From the NCBI RefSeq assembly GCF_002865645.1, contig NW_020194554.1, forward strand, positions 682,001 through 746,000: 64,000 nucleotides of DNA. The letters run 5' to 3'. This DNA is from Hyaloscypha bicolor E (lineage: Eukaryota > Ascomycota > Leotiomycetes > Helotiales > Hyaloscyphaceae). The notes beneath the pieces were generated by a model. That model made no database searches. It saw nothing but the letters and a program-made list of their open reading frames with translations, and had not been told where the DNA came from. Made by a program: the position numbers and the translations under genes. This document shows, piece after piece, positions 12,704 to 23,300 of the stretch. Each line of letters opens with the position of its first letter. The first letter of the stretch is position 1.

Positions 12704-14806
12704 ATGAACCAAAATTCGTGTACAACGGCTGCTGCGCTGGATGACGAACCAACCTCTCTTGGGCCTCAACAACAGGAACAACACGATGGCCATGAATCAC
12801 AGCACCGGTATATTGAATTCATACAGTAATTAGGAGAACTTGGCTTATTTGGGGTTGTAGAAGGTGGTGGCTCGTATCGAAAATATGCCCTCTAATCGGG
12901 GGAGTTTTTGGTATAGTAGCAAATGCCTTGTGTATATGTTCTCTTACACAGGATTGGAGGGAATATAGGCCTACTCAGGACTTACAAGATAAATTTCAAA
13001 GAATTAAAAACCCGCCATGGTAGGTAAAATCTCCTGCAACTGCTTAACTAGCATTCGAGCACTAATACTTAACTTTAATAGGCTTATTACAATTACTTCA
13101 ATATGTTTTGGATGCGGCCTGATGTCAAACTTGGTGTTATTCTTAAATTTGAGTGGCCGACTTTCTTTCGTCTTTGCGCAAGCGACTACAGTTATAGGGT
13201 GGTTATTATCTTCTCTAGTCTTTGGTGTTTTAATCATTGTTTACGCTCTCCAGAGTCCTCGGACCCAACGGCCTGGCGAATACCTTTTTACCCAAGGGTT
13301 TTATTACGCGATCATGTCAACGGGGCTGTATTTCTTCATTTCTGTGGTTATGACTTTTGTTTTTGTCGGTGCGCACAAGAAGTATTATACGAAGAAATTC
13401 AGGCTCGGAAAGATGGAACGGACCCTCCTTCTACTACAACTCGGGTTGATGATCTACCTCCTTCTCGGGGCACTTGTTTTCTCAACAATCGAGGGTTGGC
13501 AATTCCTAGATGCGGTATTCTGGGCAGACTTCACGCTCTTAACGATTGGTCTCGGGGGTGACCTCACGCCGAAAACCAACTTAGGACGTTCACTATTCAT
13601 TCCCTACGCTGTCAGCGGCATAACAATAGTAGGTTTGATGGTAAATTCCATTGGTGAAGTTCTGAATACCGCGAAGAAGGGAATACAAGAGCAAGCTCTC
13701 AAGAAACAAATTCAAAGGATAGAAGTTCGGATCCTTCGAGATGGAGTATCAGCAAGTAAGAAGTTACAAAAGACACATCCATCGAGAAGTCAGAATGAAT
13801 ATGAATTTAACGTCATGCGAAAATTGCAGGGAACTACAGCAAGGAAGTGTAAATGGATGGCTTTGACATTCTCAGTTCTCGCGACCTTAACCCTATGGTT
13901 GGTTAGTGCGGCAATTTTCACAGTGGCCGAGAGAGAAAACCAATGGACCTTCCCCATATCGGTTTATTTCACTTCCGGGGCACTTCTCACCATTGGATAC
14001 GGGGACTTTATGCCATCGACGAACTCAGCCAAACCGATTTTCGTCCTCTGGACTTTGTTCGCTATTCCGATTATTACAATTACAATCAGCAATTCAGCGG
14101 ACACTATTATTAAAGAGTTTCAAGGCTTTGTCCTTTTCATCGGGTCGTTAACGATATTGCCAGGGCAGGATGGTTTAAAGAAGGTGGTTAAGTCCTGGTA
14201 TCTCAAGTTCACCAGAGATCGGACCCCTGTAGGAGCTTGTGTATCAAGTAAGGAGCATCCTTTCGTCTCGAAATTGGAATAATTGAATCCTCATATGTAC
14301 ATTCTAGCCACGCACACAGCCAACGGGCATCAAAAAAGCAGCGAGAAAGGAAGGATGGAAAAAAAAGAAGTCGACCACATTGCTGAGCGAGATACTTATT
14401 TCTACTACCACATCATTCCTAAGGAACTTTGCAAGGTCCTAGAAGAGAGTACAGTATTTCCACAAAAGCAGTACGGATACGAGGAATGGCTATACTACTT
14501 GAGCTTGATTCGCATGGGTAAGTGGGTATGCCTGACCCAAGAAAGGCGTGAATAGGAATTAATAGAACCAAAGACAAGCAACTAGATCGCGAGGGAAACA
14601 TTGAGGGAAATTGTGGATATGCAAAGCCACAGGAGACCAACTGGCTGAGCCAGGCAAGTCCACTGTTAAGTTCAAATGAAGCGGAATGGATCCTCCAGGG
14701 GCTTACAGTGGTGCTAAGAAAGGGGCTTGAAAAGATGGTGTCGCCTTCTGAGTCTTCCAAATTTCAGATGAGTGAGATTGGAGGCTGCAGCAAAAATGTG
14801 ACTTAA
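12704..14806 (+). CDS. TOK1-like: TOK-type outwardly rectifying two-pore potassium channel (5 exons, 629 aa)
   Basis: Exons 12704-12807, 12861-13019, 13082-14247, 14308-14517 and 14556-14806; phases fit at each junction. The protein should be a plasma-membrane K+ channel with eight membrane segments and two pore loops in one chain, the fungal TOK plan. The N-terminal RRWWL followed by a helix near residues 41-62 matches TOK segment 1. Pore 1 carries TIGLGGD (from residue 242) and pore 2 TIGYGDF (from residue 391), followed by a helix ending SNSADTI. The C-terminal exons carry the family tail: a YGYEEWLYYL motif, then NWLSQASPL with a SNEAEWIL-like segment. Exons 4 and 5 are separated from exon 3 by an in-frame stop that the fourth-exon intron removes (14248-14307). 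The last intron (14518-14555) would be only 38 nt, so the exon 4/5 join is the weakest part. Confidence 0.87.
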
Positions 14807-15046
14807 TTCAAGGAAAACAAGGCCATTTCTCATTAATCTTGTTCTTATGCTACAGTTTTACAATTCCCCTTGCGAGGCAAAAGTAAAATGAGGCCTTTGT
14901 TCTTCCATACACAGACAGGCTATGTTCATGTGATTCTCCCCACCTCAACTGTGAAATCAAGCTCATCCCTACGACAGATTCGAGTCGGATACTAGGAATT
15001 ATTATTTTTTACCTATAGACCTGTTTAGATAGATACTGGACATACG
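14807..15046. other. Convergent 3' region between the TOK gene and a minus-strand ORF
   Basis: The TOK gene and the next ORF point towards each other, so this should be shared 3' UTR and terminator space. I see no clear hairpin or repeat. Confidence 0.4.
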
Positions 15047-15418
15047 TCACGATTGCTCACTAAAGACATATACAACGGTTGCATGGATCCCTTCGCCTCC
15101 GAGAACCTTGAGTTCAAATCCATCAGGCACCCTACTTGGTTCATAGCTGTTTTTTCCAAAATATGGATTATCCCAATGTAGGATGATTGGATCATATAGA
15201 GCAAGCCCACTAATCGAATACTGCAAGGAGCCCTTATTACCGCCTCCCGTCGTTTCGGATTGTGATGCCCAGACACCATATTCGCCTGCAAGTATAGAAA
15301 TAGGAGGTTCCATGCCTGGCTTCCATCTACTATTGTCAAGGTATTGCGAGCGTGAATCCAGGAGAAGCTCTTCGTTGGTTTGATTCAAGAGAATTATAAT
15401 AGTGCTTCGAGTTAACAT
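15047..15418 (-). CDS. Small cytolysin/lectin-like beta-sandwich protein (123 aa), tentative
   Basis: A single uninterrupted frame from an ATG at 15418 to a stop at 15047, with no signal peptide. The spacing of features recalls small all-beta aegerolysin or actinoporin-like (cytolysin/lectin fold) proteins. These are an N-terminal strand of Ile/Leu with an Asn-Gln-Thr turn, a Trp-Lys-Pro-Gly then Pro-Pro segment, a WASQS motif, a Gly-rich turn followed by GSLQY, and a WDNPYFGKNSY motif ahead of a Gly-Gly turn and a last beta strand. Members bind membrane lipids and some form pores; whether this one does cannot be told. It is about the size of a single such domain. Alternative: an unrelated small beta protein. 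It is convergent with the TOK gene and unaffected by RIP. Confidence 0.45.
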   Translation of the reverse strand: MLTRSTIIILLNQTNEELLLDSRSQYLDNSRWKPGMEPPISILAGEYGVWASQSETTGGGNKGSLQYSISGLALYDPIILHWDNPYFGKNSYEPSRVPDGFELKVLGGEGIHATVVYVFSEQS

Positions 15419-15944
15419 ATTGAACTCTTTGGACGAACAGATGCCTGCTGTTGTTCATCATATTGGAACACTTCCGCGTTAAATTTAATTGGCGAGAAGA
15501 CGGCCTGGATCGTGCTATCTGATTTTGCACGTGGCTAGAAGAAATCAAAGGCTAGTACGTTAGAGTTTAGCATGTTAAAGCAGCTAGAAAAACTGGTATT
15601 CCACCCTATTTTCTGCTCACAGGGAGGTCATGGCCGTAAGTTTTGAAACTGCCAGGGTCGACGCCACATCTCCCCAAACTAGCAAGGGTAGCACCACCAC
15701 CGTGGCACCACGGCAGCGAGAGGGCGCTGTAATTATAGGGCCTTATAGGCCTCTCAGTGCTAAAATTCAGCCCACAGGCCCTATAAGGATACTGTGGCCT
15801 CTGTTCCTTAAGGCTATCAAGCCCCGATGAGTGGTTGCTGTGCCAAGCTTATGTGGCATTCTGCGGCTTGCAAGACTTACGTTAATGGCACACTTTCGTA
15901 GTTTGGCTTAACACTCAAGTGATGTGATTATCTGACAACACAGC
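15419..15944. other. Intergenic region with a small inverted repeat
   Basis: Normal composition, no convincing gene. A 66-codon frame at 15630-15830 is low-complexity and unsupported. CCTTATAGG near 15743 is inverted as CCTATAAGG near 15779, a possible weak hairpin or leftover of a small transposon. Confidence 0.4.
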
Positions 15945-16086
15945 TTGTGCATAGGGACGAGGCATGTGCAAAGGGACGAGGCATGTGCAAAAGGATGAGG
16001 CATGTGCAAAAGGACGAGGCATGTGCAAAAGGACGAGGAATGTGCAAAAGGACGAGGAATGTGCAAAGGGACGAGGCATGTGGCAG
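15945..16086. repeat. 19-bp minisatellite, about 7 copies
   Basis: Tandem copies of a 19-bp unit, GGCATGTGCAAAAGGACGA, with a few substitutions (AAAGGG/AAAAGG, GCATG/GAATG, ACGAGG/ATGAGG). The unit is not a multiple of three, so each frame reads through all three phases and open frames across it are artefacts. The array ends only a few bases before the terminal repeat of the adjacent transposon. Confidence 0.9.
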
Positions 16087-16093
16087 TCCCTTA

Positions 16094-16142
16094 CTATCCC
16101 CCCCCCCATGAATAATTACGAGTGGGTCCAATATTCGCCACA
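16094..16142 (+). repeat. Left terminal inverted repeat of the 1.7-kb element
   Basis: Begins CTATC plus a ten-C run; the inner half GTGGGTCCAATATTCGCCAC is identical to the right-end repeat read on the other strand. Confidence 0.9.
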
Positions 16143-17767
16143 CTCTCATGCTTCACTCACGCCTCGCCTCACCCCATTTTCAGCCAATCAGAGTACGTAG
16201 AAGCTTCTAGCTCGCCAGTGCAGCTGTACCACAAGTATGGCAGAAAACACAGCTTCCACTGGCCATCCTTTACTTACTTATATCCTCAATTTTAAATGGA
16301 CTCACAAGATCCACGCTTCACTACCCCACCGCCTGATTACGGCAACCTTTATAATACAGAGGCCCTACTATCTATACAGCCTCACTCTCCTCCTCTTTTT
16401 CTCCCTAACTCTTAAAAGACTATATAGTTATAGGACTCTTATAATAGCCCTAGGCTACAAATTAACAAATTACAGCCTATACAGTCTTGGGACTCACGTA
16501 ACCTTCTCCCAGGCTTATAGCTTCTCCCAGACTCTCTTCTTAATAAGTCTATACTATCTCCTTTTCTCTTTATTCCAGACTCTCAAATAGAGCCTAAACT
16601 CTCTCTCTTATACTTATATATATATAATTCCTTATATATGGAATATATATATAATAAGTATCTCCAGATCCAAATAACCCTTTTTTTCAAGATACTATAG
16701 GCCTAAATAAAGGAGATACTAGATATTATAGATAGCCAAATTATCTATATAAAAACTCACTATTTTATATTTTAAAAAAAAGAATAAAAAGATATACTAA
16801 GCTCTATATTCTCAAGAAAATAACCCTTAAGAAATAGCTACTTATTTCTCTTTCTTATTATTATATAATATACTCTAAGATCCTATATTTCCTTTCCTAG
16901 CTAAGAGATAAGTAGGCTATTAGCTATTATTAAAACTAGATACTATTACTATATATTATAAAAGAAAGAGTTCTTAAATAATCCTAAAGTTTACTAAAAG
17001 AGGCTAGACTTAATAAAGAACAAAAGTATATAGCTATATTTATATATATAGTAGGTTTACTTTATAGATAAGATATAGATATTTAATAAAACTTATATAA
17101 ACTTATATATTACTTATTTAAAGAATAAAAGCAATTACTTATTTCTTAAATATATAAGTTATAAATATTTCAAGTTCCTTATATAAATGTTTTAGGAGAA
17201 TATAATTAATAAGAAAAAGGGGTCTTTTTATATTTAAAAGAAAGAATAAGGCTTAATTAATTCTATAAAATATAATTATAAAATTCTTTTAATAATAGAA
17301 TAGTTCTTTTATAATTACTTACTTAGCTAATATAGGTTTTAATAAGATAATACTTCTTTCTATTAATTATATAAAATAAAGCTAAACTTATTCCTTTACT
17401 ATATTCCTATAATTTAAATCCTTTAGTACTTATTAGACTTAAATCTTATTAAATATATATAAAGTTAAATAAAGAATTAGATAGAAGAATACTATTAGGA
17501 AGTATATTACTAACCAGATAAGATTTACTTAAATTAATTTTATAAGATTATATAAGATATATAAGATATAATATTAGATAAATATATTTAGGGTTTATAT
17601 AATAGCTAGTAAAGACACTATAAGGCTATAAAGGAAGCTTATAGTGGGCCTATAAAGTATTAAGATACAGACTATAAAGTAGAGAAGTGGGAATAGCTTC
17701 AATTGAACTGGAAAGCGGTGAAGACTCAATTGTGTGCCTTTAGTAGGGTGATGTGTGTGTGGAGATG

Positions 17768-17812
17768 GTGGCGAATATTGGACCCACTGTAAGTATTCAA
17801 GGGGGGGGATAG
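17768..17812 (-). repeat. Right terminal inverted repeat of the 1.7-kb element
   Basis: Inverted copy of 16094-16142 with an eight-base homopolymer in place of ten and a few substitutions. It is followed directly by TA. Confidence 0.9.
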
Positions 17813-17814
17813 TA

Positions 17815-18342
17815 AAGAAGTGGACGTTGTGTGGTCGTCCAGCGGAAAATTAGTGCTGCCTTGGCGGACGGGACATTGGGGGCGGCCACAGTCCGTGGCG
17901 TTCGATTTGCCGGGGATCGGGATTATGATTGGTAGGGAGGCTCCCGGCGGGCTCTGGAACCGTGCAGGCGGCATACGCTTATGCACATCATCGATCAGTC
18001 GATCTTGATGCAAGCAACAACAGACTCTCTCTCGACGACGTGCATGTGGGTGCCATGCATCACCACTGCTGACAGTACAGGAGGAGTCTGCTGTCTGCGC
18101 CGTCCACCCGCCTGACGCCACCTCCACCACATCTCGAGTACCCCACATTCTAAGGTAGGGCGTGTCCGCCGTTGCGTGCCCGCCGTTGCGTGCCAACTTT
18201 CTCTGCATCGTGGGGAATGCTTTCTGCTCCTCCAATTGCTCTCTAAAAACTCTTCGCGGACTCACGATTCGTACAAGGTATCAATCTACTTGCCTTCCCA
18301 AACGAAAAAAAAAAAACCATTAGGCCTCGTAAACATCCTACA
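17815..18342. other. Intergenic region upstream of the RTG2-like gene
   Basis: GC-richer promoter/5' UTR region with CT-rich tracts and an A12 run near 18305. A 179-codon frame on the minus strand (17726-18265) crosses the transposon end, has no domain and is rejected. CCGTTGCGTGCC is directly repeated around 18168-18193. Confidence 0.45.
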
Positions 18343-20288
18343 ATGGGGGGTGCTCTAGATATTTCGCTTGATCCTCAATGGCGCCATGCAGTCGCGGGAG
18401 TGGGATTACAGTCCGAGGAAAGGTGTAATTACTTGCGTGGATTGGTTGATATGGGCAGGTAACTATCATTTTCCCGTTCAGGAGCCTCTTGAATCAATCC
18501 ATGGCCAGGAATTCCACCGCCAGCGCAACCACCGTCTCTGAAAACCCCCTCCCCTCCTTAATAGAGCAAGCAATTGACTCTAACTCGGTGATTTCTAGCA
18601 ACGGCATTCGTTTCTCGGTGTCGAACCTTTCACCTCCTACTACCCGTATCCTTCCCACTCTTTATGTCAATCGTGTCGATATTTCCCTCTACGACGCACA
18701 ATTCGATCCCGAGACTGGCGTTCGCATTCCCATTCCATCGCCCGTCACAGAATCTGTCATTGGTGCTCTTCTACGCTTCCAAATCATCTGCAAGGATCTT
18801 GGCGTTCCCGACAATTACATTCGCATTATCGCCACTGAGGCGACACGAACTGCTATCAATTCCGACGAGTTCCTCAAGGCGATCAAAATAGGCACTGGGC
18901 TCAACGTAGACCTGCTGTTCAAAGAGGAGGAGGGCAGGATTGGTGCGCTAGGGATAGCGAGCGGCTTTTCGGATATTCAAGGGCTGGCCATGGACTTGGG
19001 TGGCGGGAGCGCGCAGATTACATGGTTGATCTCCCAAAGCGGCAATATTCGCCTGAGCCCCAAAGGTTCATTCAGTTTTCCCTACGGAGCGGCGGCTTTA
19101 ACGCGGAAGCTGGCCGAATTGCAAGAAGGAAAAAGCAAGAAGGAGGCCGACGAAGCCGTTGCAGAGTTTCGTAAGGAGATGGTGGCCAACTTTGTCGATG
19201 CTTACAATCACCTGCAAGTCCCCCAAGAGCTAGTTGAAAGAGCCAAGAGGGAAGATGGATTCCCATTATATCTCTCGGGCGGAGGTTTTCGCGGCTGGGG
19301 CTACTTACTACTCTATGTCAACCAAGTGCATGGCCGGCACTATCCCATCTCTCTAATCAACGGATTTTCCGCCCAAAAAGAGCAATTCGAGGACACAAAT
19401 GTGTTGAAGGATGTCGCGCGTAATGCACGCGAAATCTTCCGCGTCTCGGATCGACGTCGTATTCAAGTACCCGCCGTCGCATTCCTAGTCAATGTGCTCG
19501 CCGAAGCGATACCGCACGGCATCAGAGAAGCTCATTTCTGCCAAGGAGGGGTACGCGAAGGAGTCCTATTCCAGGAACTTTTGCCCAGCATACGGAGACA
19601 GGACCCCCTCGAAGTCGCCACCATGCGCTTCGCACCCCCATCCGGAGATGCAATTCTCAACCTCCTTATATCCGGCATCCCTCAACAGTCAAAGACGAGT
19701 GCAAAAAGATTCCCCGAATCGATAAGCAGTCAGGTCATCGGCAGCTTCGTCCAGACTCTCTATGTACACTCGATCATGTCCAAAGAATCGAGCTCCACCG
19801 CGGCTTTATATAGTACTAGTACCGGAATAATGTCCTCAACACACGGTGTCTCCCATTCAGACCGGGCTCGCCTCGCCCTTCTGCTCGAAGAGCGATACGA
19901 GGGCGAATTGCCTCCACGAGAGGTCGATTTCAAAAATAGCCTCCGCCAGCTCCTAACTCCAGAAGAAGTATGGTGGACACGATATGTCGGCAAATTGGGT
20001 CTTCTCATCAGTAAAATATATCCCGCTGGTGTAATCGATGAGGCAAAGCCCCGAGTAGTGCTTTCAGCTGAGTGGGCGAGCAATCTCGGTAAGAGGAAGG
20101 ATAAGCGAGGCTTGAAGGTGATTTGGTCTATCCAAAAGGTCAGGCGAGATCCGGCAAAGTTGAAGGAGGCATTGGAAGATCATATGGGCGTTATATATAA
20201 AGTGGGAAAGAGGAAGAATTGGATTGGGGGAGAGGATGGTTGGGGAATGGCCGTTGATGTCAAGGTAGTAGAGGAGGATATTCTTTAA
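18343..20288 (+). CDS. RTG2-like: RTG2-like retrograde-regulation / Ppx-GppA family protein (2 exons, 601 aa)
   Basis: Exon 1 is 18343-18458 and exon 2 is 18599-20288. The 140-nt intron has a GTAACT donor, a CTAAC branch and a TTTCTAG acceptor. Splicing rebuilds the first nucleotide-binding loop, LVDMGSNGIRFS, which straddles the junction; this is why the upstream ATG at 18343 is chosen. The second glycine-rich loop, MDLGGGSAQITW, lies near residue 170, and a SGGGFRGWGY motif further on. The fold is the ASKHA Ppx/GppA phosphatase type. In yeast the homologue Rtg2 is a cytoplasmic sensor of mitochondrial dysfunction. In filamentous fungi such proteins are named retrograde regulation protein 2, with possible polyphosphatase or pppGpp-like hydrolase chemistry. 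Length is usual for the fungal family, and the frame is intact. Confidence 0.88.
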
Positions 20289-20390
20289 AAACCGCGGTAT
20301 CCCGACCCTCTATAATAGCATCAGAGTACATTAAAGTACTTCCGCTTCATTATACAAATTACATGCTTTTCACACATTTCAATACTCTCT
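20289..20390. other. 3' flank of the RTG2-like gene
   Basis: Short normal-composition tail probably holding the 3' UTR and polyadenylation signals, ending abruptly in AT-rich DNA. Confidence 0.4.
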
Positions 20391-23300
20391 TATATTTAAT
20401 TAATTACCTTTTCAACTATTATTTATAATATAAGAAATAAATTAATAGCTATTAATCTAATTTATTTACGAAATATTTTTATTAATTATATTCTATTTAT
20501 AAATTAATTAGATTAATTAAAATATATATAACTATATATATACTAGACTAGCTTTATTAACTAAAGCTTTAATTACTTTTATTTCTAGCTAAAGTTACTA
20601 TCTAATTAGATAATAATAAAGCTTAATAAATAAATTAAAACTTAATAATACTTTTAAAACTATTTCGATTTATATATTTAATAATATTATATTTAGAAAT
20701 TAGAAATTAGAAATTAAATTTTTAGAATCTTTAAAATTAAAAGAATAACTTAAAAACTTTTTATAAAAAAAATTGGTTTATTAATAATATATAAAGTTAA
20801 TAAAATAATTAATATTTAAAAGTAAGAATTATAATATTATAATATTAATATATAATTCCTAAATTTATTAAGCCTAATAGAGTTTAGTTTACTAATTAAA
20901 TTATTTATAAAATATAAAATTATATAACTATATCTTATATTTTATATTTATTACTTATATTTTATTATTTTTAAGTTTTATAATATAATATAATTCTTGA
21001 AATAATAGTTATATTAATATTAAAACCTCTTTAAAAACGCGAAAAATAATATTTTCTTTTAATTATATACTAATTTTCTAATTTAATCTAATATTAGACT
21101 TTTTAAATACTTTATATATTTATATATATTCTCTTATTTTATATTTCTATTTAATATATTCTTATTTATATTTAATTTATTTCTTTATATTTAATTATAT
21201 TAATTAAATATTTAATAATATTTAATAACTTTAATTTTATTCTAAAATTAATAGAATTTTATTCTTTTTTAATTTATTTAACTTTTATAATCTCTTATTA
21301 TTTATATATATAATAAAGATATATTATATTAATTATTAAATATTTCATTGAAATAATATTTAATAAAATAAAATATTTATATAATAACTTCGAATTTATA
21401 TAAATAACTAGTAATAATTCTATTTCTAGTATTTTATTAATTATAAATTTAATAAAAATACTTATATTAAAGCTATAAACTATATTATATAATTTTAAAA
21501 CTAAAATACTTCTAATAATTCTCTTCTATTTAATAGAAAACTAGTAAATAATATTAATATATTTAGTTTTATTTACTAAAACTAGAATATATTTAATTTA
21601 AAAAAATCTTTATTATTTATAAATAAAGTATTTATAAAAATAATTAAATATAGGAATTTCTTTATTAACTTTATAAATTTTAGTTCTTTAGTAATATTTT
21701 TAATTTATTATTAAATATATTTATTAAATACTTTTATATTAGTTTCTAATAATTTAATAATTTAAATAATAATTAATAAATTATATAGAACTTTTAATTA
21801 ATAAACTAATATAATATATATATTTTTTAATTAAAATAGTTTAAAGGTTTTTATATTAGTATTTTTATATAAAAATAATTCTAATAATATTTATATAAAT
21901 AATATTTTTATTAAACTTGAAATTATATTTAAAAATAAAATATTTATATTTTTTAATTAAAAATTTAGTTTCTTAAAACTTTAATTATTTTATTTTTATA
22001 AAATTACTTATTATAAAAGAGATAAAAGTTATAAATTAATTATTTTAAAAAGAGTTTATTAATATAATAGAAATAATGAATTTTAAATTAATAATTTTTA
22101 GCTTTTAATATATTATATAATAGTTTTATAATTTTAAACCCGAATTATTCTTTAAATTTAGTTATTTAATAAACTTATAAAATAAATTAATATAGAAATT
22201 ATAATTAAATATAAGTTTATAAGATATTATATAAATATAATTTTATAATATCTATTATTATAATAATAATATTAAAAATAATTCTTTAATTAATATATTA
22301 AATAATAAATAATTAAATTAATATAATATATTTCTTTTTATTATTATAAGCTTAAATAATAAGTTTTAACTTCTTTAGTTTTTTTTAATATTTTAGTTTT
22401 TAATTTTATTAATGAATCTAGAATTAAAAATATATATTTCTTTAAATATTTAAAATCTAGAAATAATTTCAAAAATATTCTTTTTTAGAAATTTAATAAT
22501 TTTAGCTTAATAAGAGTTCTTATATTAAATATTATTTTATAAAAATACTATAATATTCGGATTCTTATAAGATTATTCTTTATTATATTTTAATAAAGAA
22601 ATATTACTATTACTTTTTTTATAATTGGTTTTAAATTAATTAAAATTATTAAAATTAATTCAAATTTCTAAAATATAAAAGAGTTTAATAAAAGTCAAAT
22701 AAAAAGTAATATTATTATATAATAAAATTAGTATATAATTCTTTCTATTAATAGCTATAAACTTATATAATCTTTTCTAATTATTAGATTAATTAATATT
22801 TTTTTTATATTATATAAAAATATTCGAATTTAAAAGAAGTTTATAAATATTAATTATACTAGAACTATTTTAGGTATTTAAAATATTTATAATTTAATAT
22901 TTAGCTTAAATCTTTTAAACTTTTATTATTATCTTTTTAAAGACTATTAATTATTATAATATAATAAATAGTAAGGTATTATATTTAGTTATTTAAAATA
23001 AAATACTATAAACTAAAAGAATTAAAATAATATTATTAGGTTCTATAAAGTTATTAATAGTTTTAAAAGCTATTTAAAATGTAGTATTTTTATTAATTCT
23101 ATTAATTTCGGTTATAATAATAAAATAAATATATTAAATCGAATTATAAATAATATTTAATAATATTAATAAAGTTATAAACTTTTATAGAAATAATTTT
23201 ATTCTTTATATTTATAGTATTTATAAGTTAAATAAACCTTTTATTAATAAACTACTTTTTAATATTTGTTATAATTTAATTAAAAGAACTTAAATAAATA

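Larger units (their letters stand above)
16094..17812. mobile_element. DNA transposon with about 45-49-bp TIRs and TA duplication, RIP-degraded interior
   Basis: The left end (16094-16142) and the reverse complement of the right end (17768-17812) match over almost their whole length. Both start CTATC followed by a run of C (10 left, 8 right) and end GTGGGTCCAATATTCGCCAC. Both sides are flanked by TA (16092-16093 and 17813-17814), consistent with Tc1/mariner-pogo type insertion. The outer roughly 500 bp on the left and 170 bp on the right keep ordinary composition; the middle is strongly AT-rich and stop-filled. Just inside the left end an open frame (16237-16590) and an overlapping one (from 16297) may be the start of a dead transposase, but neither shows a domain I recognise. 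Superfamily therefore not assigned. Confidence 0.8.

Noticed and set aside
13103..13561. 152-codon plus-strand frame overlapping the TOK gene
   Set aside because: Shadow frame of exon 3; the TOK frame has both pore motifs.
15336..15548. 70-codon minus-strand frame as an upstream exon of the cytolysin-like ORF
   Set aside because: It is in another frame, shows no signal peptide, and the ORF already starts at its own ATG at 15418.
15945..16086. CRISPR-like array
   Set aside because: Units are contiguous 19-bp repeats without unique spacers and the genome is eukaryotic; it is a minisatellite.
16237..16590. 117-codon frame as a cellular gene
   Set aside because: It lies inside a TIR-bounded, RIP-affected transposon and alternates with another frame; more likely transposon debris.
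17726..18265. 179-codon open frame on the minus strand
   Set aside because: It crosses the right TIR of a transposon and the RTG2 promoter, has low-complexity composition and no domain.
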